From the NCBI RefSeq assembly GCF_018446385.1, contig NC_056002.1, positions 32,846,636 through 32,910,635 of the forward strand: DNA of 64,000 bases, in the 5' to 3' direction. The notes under the pieces were generated by a model. The model did no database searches. It saw only the letters and a list, made by a program, of their open reading frames with translations, and was not told where the DNA came from. Within the stretch, counting starts at the first letter, position 1. Each line of letters starts with the position of its first letter. Shown here in pieces: positions 33,401 through 45,527 of the stretch. The translations under genes and the position numbers were made by a program. Source of the stretch: Zingiber officinale (taxonomy: Eukaryota > Streptophyta > Magnoliopsida > Zingiberales > Zingiberaceae).

Positions 33401-34993
33401 CTAAAAAGATTCATGTTTTGGGAGAGTTTTTGGACTCGATCCCTGGAGGACATGAACCTGATCTCTGGTCATATGATGAAGCACTCCAAGATAAAGATGC
33501 AATATCTTGACAAAGAGTAATGAATAACAGAATTAGAATATATATATTCTAATAAAATCTGGAAGCTTGTAGAACCACCAAATAGTGTAAAAGCTTTTGG
33601 GTATAAAAAAGTCTATAATAGGAAAAGAGGGATAGACAGGAAGGTAGAAACCTTCAAAGCAAGGCTTGATGAAAAAGGAAACTTTTTCACTGGTAGCCAT
33701 GCTTAAGTCTATCCGGATTCTTTTATCTATTTGGCAAGTGGATGTCAAGACAGCATTTCTTAATGGAAGTCTTGAAGAAAGCATCCATATAAAGCAACCA
33801 GAAGGGTTCATTGCAAAGGGCTAAGAGCATCTTGTGTAAAGCTCAATCAGTCTATGGACTGAGGCAAAACTTCAAGGTCTTGGAACATCCGGTTTATCAA
33901 AGTAATTCAGACCTATGGATTTATTTAGTAACCGGGTAAGTCTTGTGTATACAAAAGGTGTGATGGAAGCGTGGTGGTATTTCTTGTACTATACGTAGAT
34001 AACATTTTTGGTAGTTGGAGACAATATCAAAATGTTGTCAGAAGTAAGGGTATGGTTGTCCAAACAATTCGATATAAAGGACTTGGGAGAATAAATATAT
34101 TCTTGAGATCAAAGTAATAAGGGATCGCAAGAAAAGAATATTTTACTTATCCCAAGCTTCATACATCGGAAAAATCCTTGCTCGTTTTAAAGCATGCAAA
34201 ACTCCAAGAAAGGTTTCTTACCTTTTCAGGATGGAGTAACTTTATCTAAAGATATGTCTCGAGACATCAAAGGAGATAAAGGAAATAAAGGCGGTTCTTT
34301 ATGCTGTTGGAAGCCTAATGAATGCTATGCATGAGATAAGGAATCTGTTTGCCAAGGGCATAGTTGGCAGATATCAAAATAACTATGGACAAGGACTGCA
34401 GTAAAGCATATATTGAAGTGCCTTAGAGGCACTAGAGATTATATGCTAGCTTACAAGGCAGTTAATTTGGTCCTTGTGGGTTGCATGGATTTTGACTTCC
34501 AATCGAATAGGGACAATAATAAGTCAACCTCGGGGTTTTGTGTTTACTTTAGGAGGTAAAGTCATAACTATGGAAGAGTGATAAACATAGGTATTTTTCT
34601 GGACTCCACCATAGAAGCTTAGTATATGGCAAGCCTATGAGGTAGCTATAAAAGCTGAATGACTCAATAATCTCAAGATAGACTTAGATATGATTTCTGG
34701 TTTGCCCAAAGATTATTACAATTTATTGTAATAATATTGGTGCAGTAGCAAACTCGAAGAAACCATAAGTCTATAAAGGCAAGTAAACACAATAGAGCGC
34801 AAGTACCACCCAATACGAGAAATCGTATAAACGAGGAGAAGTTGTTGCTACCTAGATTGCATCAGGTGATGACCTATAGATCCTTCCACCGAGATCCTTA
34901 AGGCAAGAGCTTTTGATGGACATGTTGAAGGGTTAGGAATCAGATGTATGGCAGCAGATATAGCAGCTTAGTCTTTTAGTATAAGTGGGAGAT
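30421..34993 (+). pseudogene. Interior of the plus-strand Copia: decayed gag-pol
   Basis: The gag part (about 30720-32100) is not recognisable as a frame. An integrase segment is visible around 32400-32960 (SQLTAPGTPQQNGVENG near 32838-32888). A reverse-transcriptase segment lies around 33560-34250 (WQVDVKTAFLNGSLEE near 33732-33779), with an RNase H-like tail to about 34700. All are broken. Confidence 0.75.
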
Positions 34994-37398
34994 TGTTAGA
35001 GTGTATACTAAAAGCCTAGCTTTTGGTATAAACATTTATCTAGAAATAAGAATCACATTGGTCAAATGTCTACATTTATGATAAATGTAGTTGTTCAATT
35101 AATTTATATTGTAGATAACATGGTGTGTGGTGTCACACACAGAGGATCATGTTACCAGTATCTTATAAATTATAAACAGTAGCTCACGACCATAATGGAA
35201 AGGAACAAACCATTGGAAGGTCGTAGTGTAATTAGGTATCAGTTTGTCTTGACTGTATAATTACACTAGTACACTTAGAGTGTATTGAGTAGGACCATTT
35301 GATGTCGTTTCTTTTATACTGACTTTATAAAGAAACAAAGACCTCGGTTATTATGGAAGTGTGTGCTCTTAATCCTAATATAATAACAAACACATATATT
35401 TGATATTTATTTCTTTAATTTATCAATGGGTGAGATTTAGTTCAATAAATCAATAAGCCCGATAAGTTGGGAAATGGTATCACTTATAGTGTATGTTGTT
35501 GATTATAGAAGGAAACTGTGTCCTAGAGATACTAGGTTGATAATGTCCTCAAGAGGAGCTCATAAGGATTGTCATGTTAAACCCTGCAGGTGGACTTAGT
35601 CCGACATGATAATAAGGTTGAGTGGTACTACTCTTGGACTAAGATATTAATTAAATGAGTTGTCAGTAACTCACTTAATTAGTGGACATTCGATATCTTA
35701 AACACAGGGAGACTAACATGCTCATAATAAGAAGGAGCCCAAAAATATAATTTGGGATTGGTGCGGTAGTTCAATAATAGTTCTCTAGTGGAATGAATTA
35801 TTATTGATAAAATTAAGTTGTGTGTTCGGGGTGAACACGGGATGCTTAATTTTATCGGAAGACCAAAACCAATTCCTCCTCTCGGTCCCTATCGTAGCCT
35901 CTTATTTATAGAGTTCTATACCCACCTATACCCACCTTCTATACCCACCAATAAGGGGCCGGCCAAGCTAGCTTGGGAACCAAGCTAGGGCCGGCCTAGG
36001 TATAATTTGGGCCCTAGCTTGAACCCAAGCTAGTGGGGGCCAGCCAAATTAAATTAAAAAGGAATTTTAATTTTAATTTTTATTATGTGGAAGAAATAAT
36101 TTATTAAAGAGAATTAAAATTAAAATATCTCTCTTGTAAAAGATCTACAAAAGATTAAAGAAAGAGATTAAATCTCTTTCCTTATTTGTAGATTGGTGAG
36201 ATATTTTATTTTCTCTTTAAAATTATCCACATGTTGATAAAATTAAAATTATAGAAATTTCCTTTTATCAACCATGAAGAGATTTTTAAAGAGAAATTTT
36301 ATTTTTAAAATTTCCGGAAACAAATTAGGAAGTTTTAATTTGTTGATTAAAACTTGTCTAATTTATTTCCTCTTGATGTGGCCGGCCATTAGAGTTTAAT
36401 TGGGAAATATTATTTTATTTTTCTCAATTAAATCATGTCAAGGAAATTAAGGAAATTTTATTGTAATTAAATTTCCTAATTTGCCTAGGCCAAGGAATAT
36501 AAAAGAAGGGGTGGGGTGTCTTCATGAGATACAACCTCTATTATTCTCCCTCTCCTATTCTTTGGTGTGGCCGGCCAACATATTCTCCCTTTCTTCCTCT
36601 TTGTGGTGGCCGAAACTCTCTATTGCTTGGAGCTCTTGTGGAGGCCGGATACTACTTGGAGAAGAAGAAGAAGAAGGAGAGAAAGCTTGCATCTCTTGGA
36701 GCTTGGTTGGTGCTTTTCTTCTTCCTTGGTGAAGCTTTATTTTTTGTGGCCGAACCTAGCTAGGAGGAGAAGAAGGTGGTTGGTGGTTTCTCATCTCGGA
36801 AGATCGTTGCCCACACAACGTCCGAGGTTAGAAGAGGAATACGGTAGAAGATCAAGAGGTTTTTCTACAAGGTATAACTAGTAATTTTTCTTTCCGCATC
36901 ATACTAGTTATTTATGGAAATAATACCAAATACAAGAGGCTTACGATTCTAGAATTTCGAATATGTTTTTCGATATTGTGTTCTTTTGTTTTTTCTTTTC
37001 CTTGTGATTTGATTGTTCTTTTCGGTTAACCTAAAGTTATTTTAGGAAATTAAATATTAGCTTTCTATAAAAGGTTTTGTCTAGTCGGTGGTGGTTGCTC
37101 CCATATCCAAGAAGGCCATGTGCCTCGCCACGTCAGTACTGGGAACCGATTATGGAAATTAATATTTAATGGAATTAATAACTTAAGGCGATTTGGGTCG
37201 AACGTGTTAAGTTCCGCAGGAGACCCAAGTCAAAACCTAAAAGAACGAATAGATTAAGTTTTGGATCAAACGTGTTAAGTTCCGCAGGCGATCCAAAATT
37301 TAATTTAAAAGAACACATGGTAGCTAGGAAAAGGTTCAGACCTTTGTACAAAATTTTTGAACAGTGGAACCTCTAGGTTTTCCGAGTAGCAACCAACA
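34994..37398 (+). repeat. 3' LTR of the plus-strand Copia
   Basis: 2405 bp, nearly identical to 28046-30420, with a few single-base differences and small indels (the clearest around 35830-36020). Confidence 0.9.
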
Positions 37399-40300
37399 CT
37401 TGACACGTTTCCATACTAGATCTCTTACTTGAAAGAATCTCGGGATGACTCTCCTGTTGCAATTTTGCCTCATTCGTTGTTGGTATGATGTAAGACGAGT
37501 TGTAGCTTTATCTCGAATTTCTTCTATTAGATCTAGCTCCATAAGTCGCCGCCCCGCATTGTCATCGTCATATAGTTGCCTTCTATCAGATTCTACTCCC
37601 ACCTCGATAGGAATTACAGCTTCTCCTCCATAAACCAATTGGAAAGGCGTGATCCCTGTAGCTTCTCGGGGCGTAGTACGATATGCCTAAAGAACACTGG
37701 GCAACTCATCTACCCAGCTGCCACCAATATGATCCAGTTTGGTTTTGAGGCCTCTTATAATCTCTCTGTTAGTTACTTCTGCTTGGCTGTTACTCTGTGG
37801 ATATGCCACAGAGGTGAATGCTTGAGTAATACCGTAACTTTTACACCAGTTTAAGATTCTATCTCCTTGAAACTGCCTTCCATTATCAGAGACTAGTTTA
37901 TGAGGAATACCGAATCTGCAGACAATATTTTTCCACAAGAATTTGATAACCGCATCCTCAGTAATCCGAGCAAGTGGTTATGCTTCTACCCATTTAGAGA
38001 AATAGTCCATTGCTACTAATAAAAATCTTCTTTGTGCAGTTGCCATAGGAAATGAACCCACTATATCCATGCCCATTGGTCAAAGGGGCAGGAAACTATA
38101 GAAGTTCTTAATAATTGTGTAGGATGATATGAAATATTCTGATGTTTCTGACAGAAAATGCAAGTTCTTACAAATTTGGCAGCATCTTTATGTAGAGTAG
38201 GCCAAAAATATCCTGCTAGTAAAATTCTGCGAGCTAAAGATCTTCCCCCTATGTGACTGCCACATGAGCCCTGATGAACCTCTTACAAGATAAACTGTAT
38301 ATCTCCTGTTCCAATACATTTAAGTAAAGGTCTAGAGAAAACCCTTTTATATAACTGCTCCCCCCATAGTGTATTGGGAAACTCTCTTTTTAAATATCCT
38401 TGCTTGTTCTGCATCAATTGGAAGAATACCCTGCTGCAAATATAATATGATTTGTGCTCTCCAATCACCTTGTATCTCTATATCAGCTTGTCTTTCAATA
38501 CATGATACTAACAATGTCTACTCAACTGGCCGATCTAGGATCCATGGTGTTATAGCAGAGGTCAACTTAGCTAATTCATCTGCTACTTGATACTCAGATC
38601 GAGGAATTTTTTGTATATTTATTTCTTGAAATTGAGCCTTCAATTTATCAAATGCCTCAGCATATAACCTAAGTCTATCATTATTAATTTCAAAGTTAAC
38701 TGATAATTGTTGGGTTGCTAACTGAGAGTCAGAATAGATATAAACCCGGGCTGCTCCCACATGCCGAGCAGCTTGTAACCCTGCTATCAGTGCTTCATAT
38801 TCTGCTTCATTATTAGTGGTCCTATAATTCAGCCTGACAGAAAGTTAAAGCTTATCTTCCCTTGGAGATGTAAGGAGAATACCAATTCCACTACCTTGTC
38901 TGGTTGAAGATCCATCCACATATACTTTCCAAGTACTCTCTTCTTTAGGACCCTAAACCTCTATGATGAAATCTGCCAACGCTTGTGCTTTGATGGTCGA
39001 GCGCGATTGGTACTGTATATATACTCACTAAGTTCAGTCGTCCATTTGATCAACCGACCAGATGCCTCTGGGTTAAGCAACACCTGCCCGAGAGTACTGT
39101 TGGTCAAGACAATAATTGCATGTGCTAAAAAATATGGACGCAACCTCTGGGCAGTTAATACTAATGCATAGGTCAACTTTTCGAGTGTAGTATATCGACA
39201 CTCGGCTCCCTTTAATAAATGACTAGAAAAATATACAGGGTGTTACTCTTTCCCTTCTTGTTTAACTAACACAGAGCCTACAACATTTTCATTGCCTGAT
39301 AAATACACCTATAGGGTTTCTCCTACTATAAGCTTAGCCAACACAAGAAGGGTGGACAAGTAGTCTTTCAATTCTTGGAAGGTTTTGTCACATTCTTCAT
39401 CCCACTAAAATTTGTTAGCCTTCTGGAGTATTTTGAAGAAATGGAAGCTACAATCGACCGACCTTGAAATGAATCTAGACAAGGCGGTGATCCGGCCGGT
39501 GAGTCTTTGAGCTTCCCTCATATTGCGTGGTGGCTCCATATTTTGAAGTGCTTTGACTTTGCTTGGGTTGGCCTCTATTCCCCGCTCGGACACCATATAA
39601 CCCAGGAACTTTCCACTTTTTGCTCCAAACAAACATTTGCCCGGGTTCAACTTGAGGCCATACTGCTTTAATGTTTTGCAAGTTTCTTCTACATCCCTAC
39701 AGAGATCAGTAGCCTGAAGATACTTAATTAAGATATCATCAACATATACTTCCATATTTCTTCCACTATTTCCGGAAGACCTTATTCATAAGTCTTTGAT
39801 AAGTTGCTCCTACATTTTTTAGTCCAAACGACATAACATTATAACAATAAGTACCTTCAGATGTTATAAAACTGACCTTCTCTTGATCCTCCATAGCAAA
39901 AAGGACCTAATGATAACCCTGATAGGCGTCCAACATAGAAATATATTCACATCCAGCCGTAGAATCCACTAATTGATCGATCCGGGGCAATGGATAATAA
40001 TCCTTTGGGCAGGCTTGTTAAGAACATGAAAATCAATACATACCCTCCATTTGTTTCCCGGTTTAGAGACCAGGACAACATTAGCCAACCAGCTGGGGAA
40101 TTGCACCTCCCTGATGTAGTCGACTTCCATCAGTTTAGCCACCTCTTCCTTGATGATTTGATTTTGCCCTACACTGAAATTCCTCTTTCTTTGCATGACA
40201 GGCCGAGCATCTGGGAAGACATGTAAAGAATGCTCCATTATTGAAGGAGAAATGCCCATAACTTCTTTGGTCATCCAAGCAAAGACATCATTATTTTTTT

Positions 40301-40740
40301 TCAAGCATTGAACCAACTCTATTTTCAAGGTAGGATCAAGGTTGGCCGCTATATAGGTGACGGCTTCAGGTCGACCGGTCTGTATCTGGACCTCTTCCTT
40401 CTCCTCATAAACCAGGACATGTGACTTCTCTTGTATGGTACTGACCTCCATTCTTTGCATTTTTCGGGCAGCATCAGCTTCAGTTCTGACGATCTCCACA
40501 TAACACTTACGAGCTGTCTTCTGATCACCACGTATTTCCCCAACCTGATCACCAACAGGAAATTTAATTTTCTAACAAAAAGTAGAAATAACTGCCCTAA
40601 ACTCATTTAAGGCCGATCGACCCAATATCACATTATAGGCGGATGGGGCATCCACCACCATGAAGTGAGATCTTCTTGCCCTCATTAGGGGCTCCTCCCT
40701 TAAAGATATGACCAACTTTATTTGACCGAGCGGTTGTACT
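37399..40740 (-). pseudogene. Gypsy pol: protease end, reverse transcriptase, dual RNase H, integrase
   Basis: Read on the minus strand from 40740. A VQPLGQIKLVISL segment follows the protease. Reverse transcriptase lies at about 40500-39400, including VYVDDI-type and GKCLFGAKSGKFLGYMVS stretches. A first RNase H is around 39400-38960 and a second, archaeal-type RNase H around 38930-38520 (YSDSQLATQQL, SEYQVADELAKL). The integrase core at 37938-37687 has NGRQFQG and AYPQSNSQAEVTNREI, and further integrase sequence runs to 37405 with YGGEAVIPIEVG. Two RNase H domains mark the Tat lineage. Broken in several places. Confidence 0.8.
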
Positions 40741-42508
40741 TGTTGGGAGTTTCGAGCCGTAAAAATCACTTTTTGCATTGCGGAAACCTCAAAGTCTTGC
40801 CACGGATCCATGCGAAGATATATAAAATAAATCATGTACATGTTTCTAACCTAGATCTACCTTAGATCTACATGAATAAGAAGCGTTACCCTTGTTGCGA
40901 AGCCCTTCGCTTATCCCGCTCGTCCAAAAGGTTGCCGGATCTCGAGAGTGTCAAGCGTACACTCCTCTATACATATCCACACAGACAATAGGTGGAGAAG
41001 AACCACTTAGAGTGTTCTAGCACTCTTGGGGTGGCTCGGCAATGGAGGAGAGGGAGAGAGAGATAGAAGAGAGGAAGAACAATGATGATTCATTTATTTT
41101 GAAAAATAAGAGTAAAATGACTTAAGTATTTTCATCTAATGAAAATACTTAATGCTCATTAACTCCATTAATGAGCCTCATTAATGAGTCTTAATGAGTA
41201 TTTAATGAATATTCATTCTTCATTAAATGGCCATTTTGAAACTGCTCTTCTCTTCATAATTTGAATCGAAATTTGAATCTAATATTCAAATTGAATTCAT
41301 AATTCAATGAATGTCACTATTTATCATTGAATTCAAAATTCAATTAATATCATCATTAAATCTCACTTGAGTCTAACTCAAGTCTAGCCTCACTTGAGTC
41401 TAACTCAAGTCTAACTTAATCGAGTCTTACTCAATTAATCTAATTTGGATTACACTTAATCCAATTTGGTTCATCATATGAACCTAATCCTCTTGGTTCA
41501 TCATATGAACATAATCTCCATCTAATTGCCCTTTGTGTGTGACCCTATAGGTTCTTGTAACGTTGGCAATGCTCCTAAACCTATTTAGAAGCATAAGTAA
41601 TGAGCGGTATCTAACAACACATCATTACTACCCAAGTTACAAGAATGTTGAGATCCAACATCACCTTTGTGACTACTAATTGTGACTCTCACAATATGTG
41701 ACAATGTCCTTCTATCCTTGACATCTAGATTGATCAACTGAGGCATAGACCGTGTCATCCTCGAATCAATCTATGTCTTGAACTCCAAGTAGACTCACTA
41801 TAAACAAATGAGCTCAATATCTTATATTGACTCATTTGGGCATGACCATACACTTAGTGGTCTCACTCTATCAAGAATCATGATGTCACTCCTGTCATAT
41901 AGGAGGGATAGATCCCATCTACATCACTCACATCCCTCCGTATAATTTGTTACATACCCAGTAATCGCCTTTATAGTCCACCCAGTTACGGGTGACGTTT
42001 GATGAAGCCAAAGTATGCAACTCCTTATATAGGGAACCATGGTGACTTCAGGTTCAAGGACTGATAGTCATACTAATAGTCACATGAGAAAGTATATGAC
42101 ACTCATATAACAATCCATGATACTTTCTCATGGCGGGTCATTCAATATACATTCTCCAATGCATACCCATGTGTCAACTTGATATCTCTATATCCATGAC
42201 TTATGAGATCAAGTCATCGAGTTGACCTACATGCTAGTCTCATCGCATTAACATTGTCCCTGAATGTTAATACTTGACTAGGAATGATTAAGAATAGTGT
42301 TCTCTATATCATCTCACTATCAATTCAACCAATTGATTGATATAGATAAGAACCTTCTACTCAAGGACGCTATTATACTTAGTTATTTGACACCAATACA
42401 AGTAAGTATAATAACCATAAAGAAATTCCTTTATTAATATATAGGAATATGATATAACGAGTCCATACAACAATCATCATATGATTGACTCTAGGGCTCT
42501 AACTAACA
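40741..42508 (-). repeat. 3' LTR of the minus-strand Copia
   Basis: 1768 bp, homologous throughout to 56415-58170. It contains AT-rich short direct repeats (ATTCAAATTGAATTC, TTGAGTCTAACTCAAG) near 41280-41420. Confidence 0.9.
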
Positions 42509-42621
42509 ATCTCCCACTAGCACTAGTGCCAATTAGTGTAGGCTCTAAGCCCAATGACCTAGTGTAACCATCATGCTTTCTCTGTGCCAAAGCCTTAGTC
42601 AAGGGATCAGTTAGTTAGCCT

Positions 42622-43711
42622 CTATGAACTCTTCCATCTCAGAGTACCACCATTCAAGCAAAACACGAACCCAGACTGCGATATATAATCATCCTGGTCA
42701 GTTTGGAAGCTAGCATCAATGTAACCCTTTATAGCTAGCTCGTCATCGCCTCCAAATATCAAGAAATATTCTTTAGTCATTCTTAAGTACTTAAGAATAT
42801 TCTTGAATGTTATCCAGTGACGTTCACCTGGATCTGACTGGTATCTGCTCGTCATGCTCAAAGCATACGAAACATCAGGACGAGTACATAGCATGACGTA
42901 CATGATAGATCCTATGACTGAAGCATAAGATATCTTATCCATGCGGCCTCTCTCCTCTCTAGAAGAGGGACTTTAAGTCTTTGAAAGACTCACACCATAT
43001 GACATCGGCAGAAATCCTTTCTTGGAATTCTGCATGGCAAACCGTAGTAATACCTTGTCAATATATGTACTTTGACTTAAGCCAAGCAATCTCTTAGATC
43101 TATCTTTATAGATCTTTATGCCTAGAATATAGGCTGCTTCACCTAAGTCCTTCATTGAGAAACAATTCCCTAGCCAAGTCTTTACAAACTGCAGCAAAGG
43201 GATGTCATTCCTAATGAGTAGTATGTCATCCACATACAATACAAGGAAGACAACTGTGTTCCCAATAACCTTCTTGTAGACACAGGGTTCATCTTCATTC
43301 TTGATGAAATCAAACTGTTTGATCACATCATCGAATTGAAGATTCCAGCTCCGAGAAGCTTGCTTTAGTCCATAAATGGACTTATACAGCTTGCATACTC
43401 TGTCAGTATACAGTGGATCTACAAAACCCTCAGGTTGTGTCATGCACACATCCTCGAGCAAGTTTCCATTCAGAAACGTGGTTTTGACATCCATCTGCCA
43501 GATCTCATAATCGTGGTATGCTGCAATAGCAAGCATGATCCGAATGGACTTAAACATCGCTACTGGAGAAAAGGTTTCATCATAGTCAATACCATGAATT
43601 TGCTTGAAACCTTTAGCTACCAAGCGACCCTTATAGGTAATATGTCCATCCATATCAGTCTTTCTCTTAAAGACCCACTTACATCCAATGGGTTTGACAC
43701 CTTCAGGTGAA
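42622..43711 (-). pseudogene. Copia reverse transcriptase and RNase H segment
   Basis: The minus strand has RLVAKGFKQIHGIDYDETFSP, WQMDVKTTFLNGNLLED, VLYVDDILLI and YGLKQASRSWN, all hallmarks of Copia reverse transcriptase. The RNase H part follows (SIMYVMLCTRPDVSYALSM). The RT reading begins at 43711, where the gag-only element has inserted. Confidence 0.85.
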
Positions 43712-43716
43712 TCAAC

Positions 43717-45464
43717 TGTTGGTGCAACCTTAGGTCAAGGTTGACTTGTTTGACCTGACTCGAGTTGACCTGACTCGAGTTGTGTTTTGATGTTTGACGA
43801 TGTTTGACGAGAAGAGAGTTGTATTCTTGATGTTTGACAAGAATAGGTGTTTGGGAGATTGTAGGTGCAACCTTAGGTCAAGGTTGACCTGATTCGGGAA
43901 AAGTCCAAGCAGGGAGCTTGGCACGCGAAAAATCCAAGTATGGAGACTTGGCACTGGAAAAGTCCAAGTACGGAGACTTAGCACGGGGAAAAGTCCAAGC
44001 AGGTAGCTTGGCACGCGGAAAGTCCAAGTATGGAGACTTGGCACGGGGAAAGTCCAAACAGGGAGTTTGGCACGGGGAAAAGTCCTGGTGAGTGAAGCCA
44101 GGCAGTCGGAGAAGTCCTGGTGAGTGAAGCCAGGCAGTCGGGAAATCCTGGTGAGTGAAGCCAGGTGAAAATCCTAGTGAGTGAAGCTAGGTGAAAATGG
44201 AAGTCCTGGTGAGTGAAGCCAGGCATTCGGGAAAGTCCTGGTGAGTGAAGCCAGGCAGTTTGGAAGTCCTGGTGAGTGAAGCCAGGCAGATTGGAAATCC
44301 TGGCGAGTGAAGCCAGGTGAAAACCCTAGTGAGTGAAGCTAGGTGAAAGTCCTGGTGAGTGAAGCCGGGCAAGGGAAAATCCAGATGGATCAAGGGTGAT
44401 CGGACATCTGGTGATGAGAAGTCCAAGTAGGTCATAGGAGTGACCGGATACTTGGTACGGAGAGAAAAGTCTAAGTGGGTCAAAGGGATTGACCGGACAC
44501 TTAGCGGGGAGTCCTAGCAGGTCAAGGGAGTGACTGGATGCTAGGCGCAATGTACCAACAGGTCAAGATTGACCGGATGTTGGTTTGGACTTGGTTTGGG
44601 TGAAAACCATGAGCTGGATCGATCTGGTGATCGATCCGGTGATCCATGAATATTCGATCGGTGCGGTGACCGATCGCTATCGATAGCATCTTGTGTGATA
44701 ACGATCGATGCGGTGACCGTCGAGTCGATCGAAGCGAGCGAGGCGGGCGCAGAGGGCTGATCGGTGCGGGACCGATCGGCCCTGATCGGTCCCGGACCGA
44801 TCGGAAGTTCTAATCGATGCGTGGACCGATCGGTGGATTCCACGATCGGTCCACGGACCGATCGAGCACTGACGCAGCGGCTAGATTTCTTCGTGCTTCT
44901 TTCTCCGCGGTATAAAGGAGGCTGCTGCTGCGAACCTCGCCCTTCTTCTTCCTTCTTCTTCTTCCTTGGATTGAAGCTTCTACTGCTGAGTTCTGAGCTT
45001 TGTTGAGCTCGCTTCCGAAGCTTCGCGTGAGCTTCCAGTCGTCGATCAACTGCTGCGTTTGGGTTCTGAAGTTGCTGCTTCATCGCCTCCGATCGACAGA
45101 GAAGGCAAGCGAGTGTTGCATTCATATTGTTGTTTGTATTTGCTTCTTGCTTTCCTTGTACTCCTTTCTTGTTGTTACAAGTATTGTGGCGAGGTTTCTC
45201 CACCCACAAGGAGCATTTATTAGCCGGTTCTCCGGGGACTCATCCACCGACGGATTGATAGGCTTCGTCCACCTTACGGACACGCCGAGGAGTAGGAGTT
45301 TATCTCCGAACCTCGTTACATCGGTTTGTTTGAGGTTTGTCTTATTTCCCTTTCATTTCTGTGTTTATTTTCCGCTGCGCTAACACGTTTTGTAGAAAGA
45401 AACGACGATTTGGGGTCGGCTATTCACACCCCCCTCTCTAACCTCCGTACGAAGGATCCTAACA
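43717..45464 (+). repeat. 5' LTR of the gag-only element
   Basis: 1748 bp. Order: palindromic GGTCAAGGTTGACC start, hairpin array (43905-44585), GATCGGTC/GACCGATC inverted repeats (44610-44870), TATA-like GGTATAAAGGAGG near 44909, a T/C-rich leader, and the end at AACA. Confidence 0.9.
43905..44585 (+). repeat. Array of variable-arm hairpins in the 5' LTR
   Basis: About 21 consecutive short inverted repeats, each introduced by (A)AGTCC or AATCC. First type: CCAAGC/GCTTGG, CCAAGT/ACTTGG, CCAAAC/GTTTGG. Second type: CCTGG...CCAGG and CCTAG...CTAGG around the loop TGAGTGAAG. Third type, two-level stems with a GGA bulge: CCAGATG/CATCTGG, CCAAGTA/TACTTGG, CTAAGTG/CACTTAG, CCTAGCA/TGCTAGG and CCAACA/TGTTGG, each enclosing an inner GGTCA/TGACC-like stem. 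Arms change together from unit to unit. Confidence 0.85.
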
Positions 45465-45527
45465 AGTGGTATCAGAGCGAGGCGCGCTCTTCGTCGGATT
45501 AACACCCGTGGGAGCACAAGCTAGAGA

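Larger units (their letters stand above)
28046..37398 (+). mobile_element. Ty1/Copia LTR retrotransposon fossil with long LTRs
   Basis: 9353 bp, plus strand, flanked by a perfect duplication CTTGA (28041-28045 and 37399-37403). It starts TGTTAGAGTG and ends ACCAACA. LTRs are 28046-30420 and 34994-37398. A primer-binding site for initiator-Met tRNA (TTGGTATCAGAGC) begins at 30422, and the polypurine tract AGTGGGAGAT lies directly before the 3' LTR. The interior keeps recognisable integrase and reverse-transcriptase motifs but is broken in many places. The LTRs differ by only about two bases per hundred by eye, so the insertion is young. Confidence 0.92.

Noticed and set aside
43978-44550. Minus-strand frames rich in SPGFTHQDF-type repeats in both LTRs of the gag-only element
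   Set aside because: They are translations of the hairpin array; the repeat unit happens to lack stops. No family resemblance.
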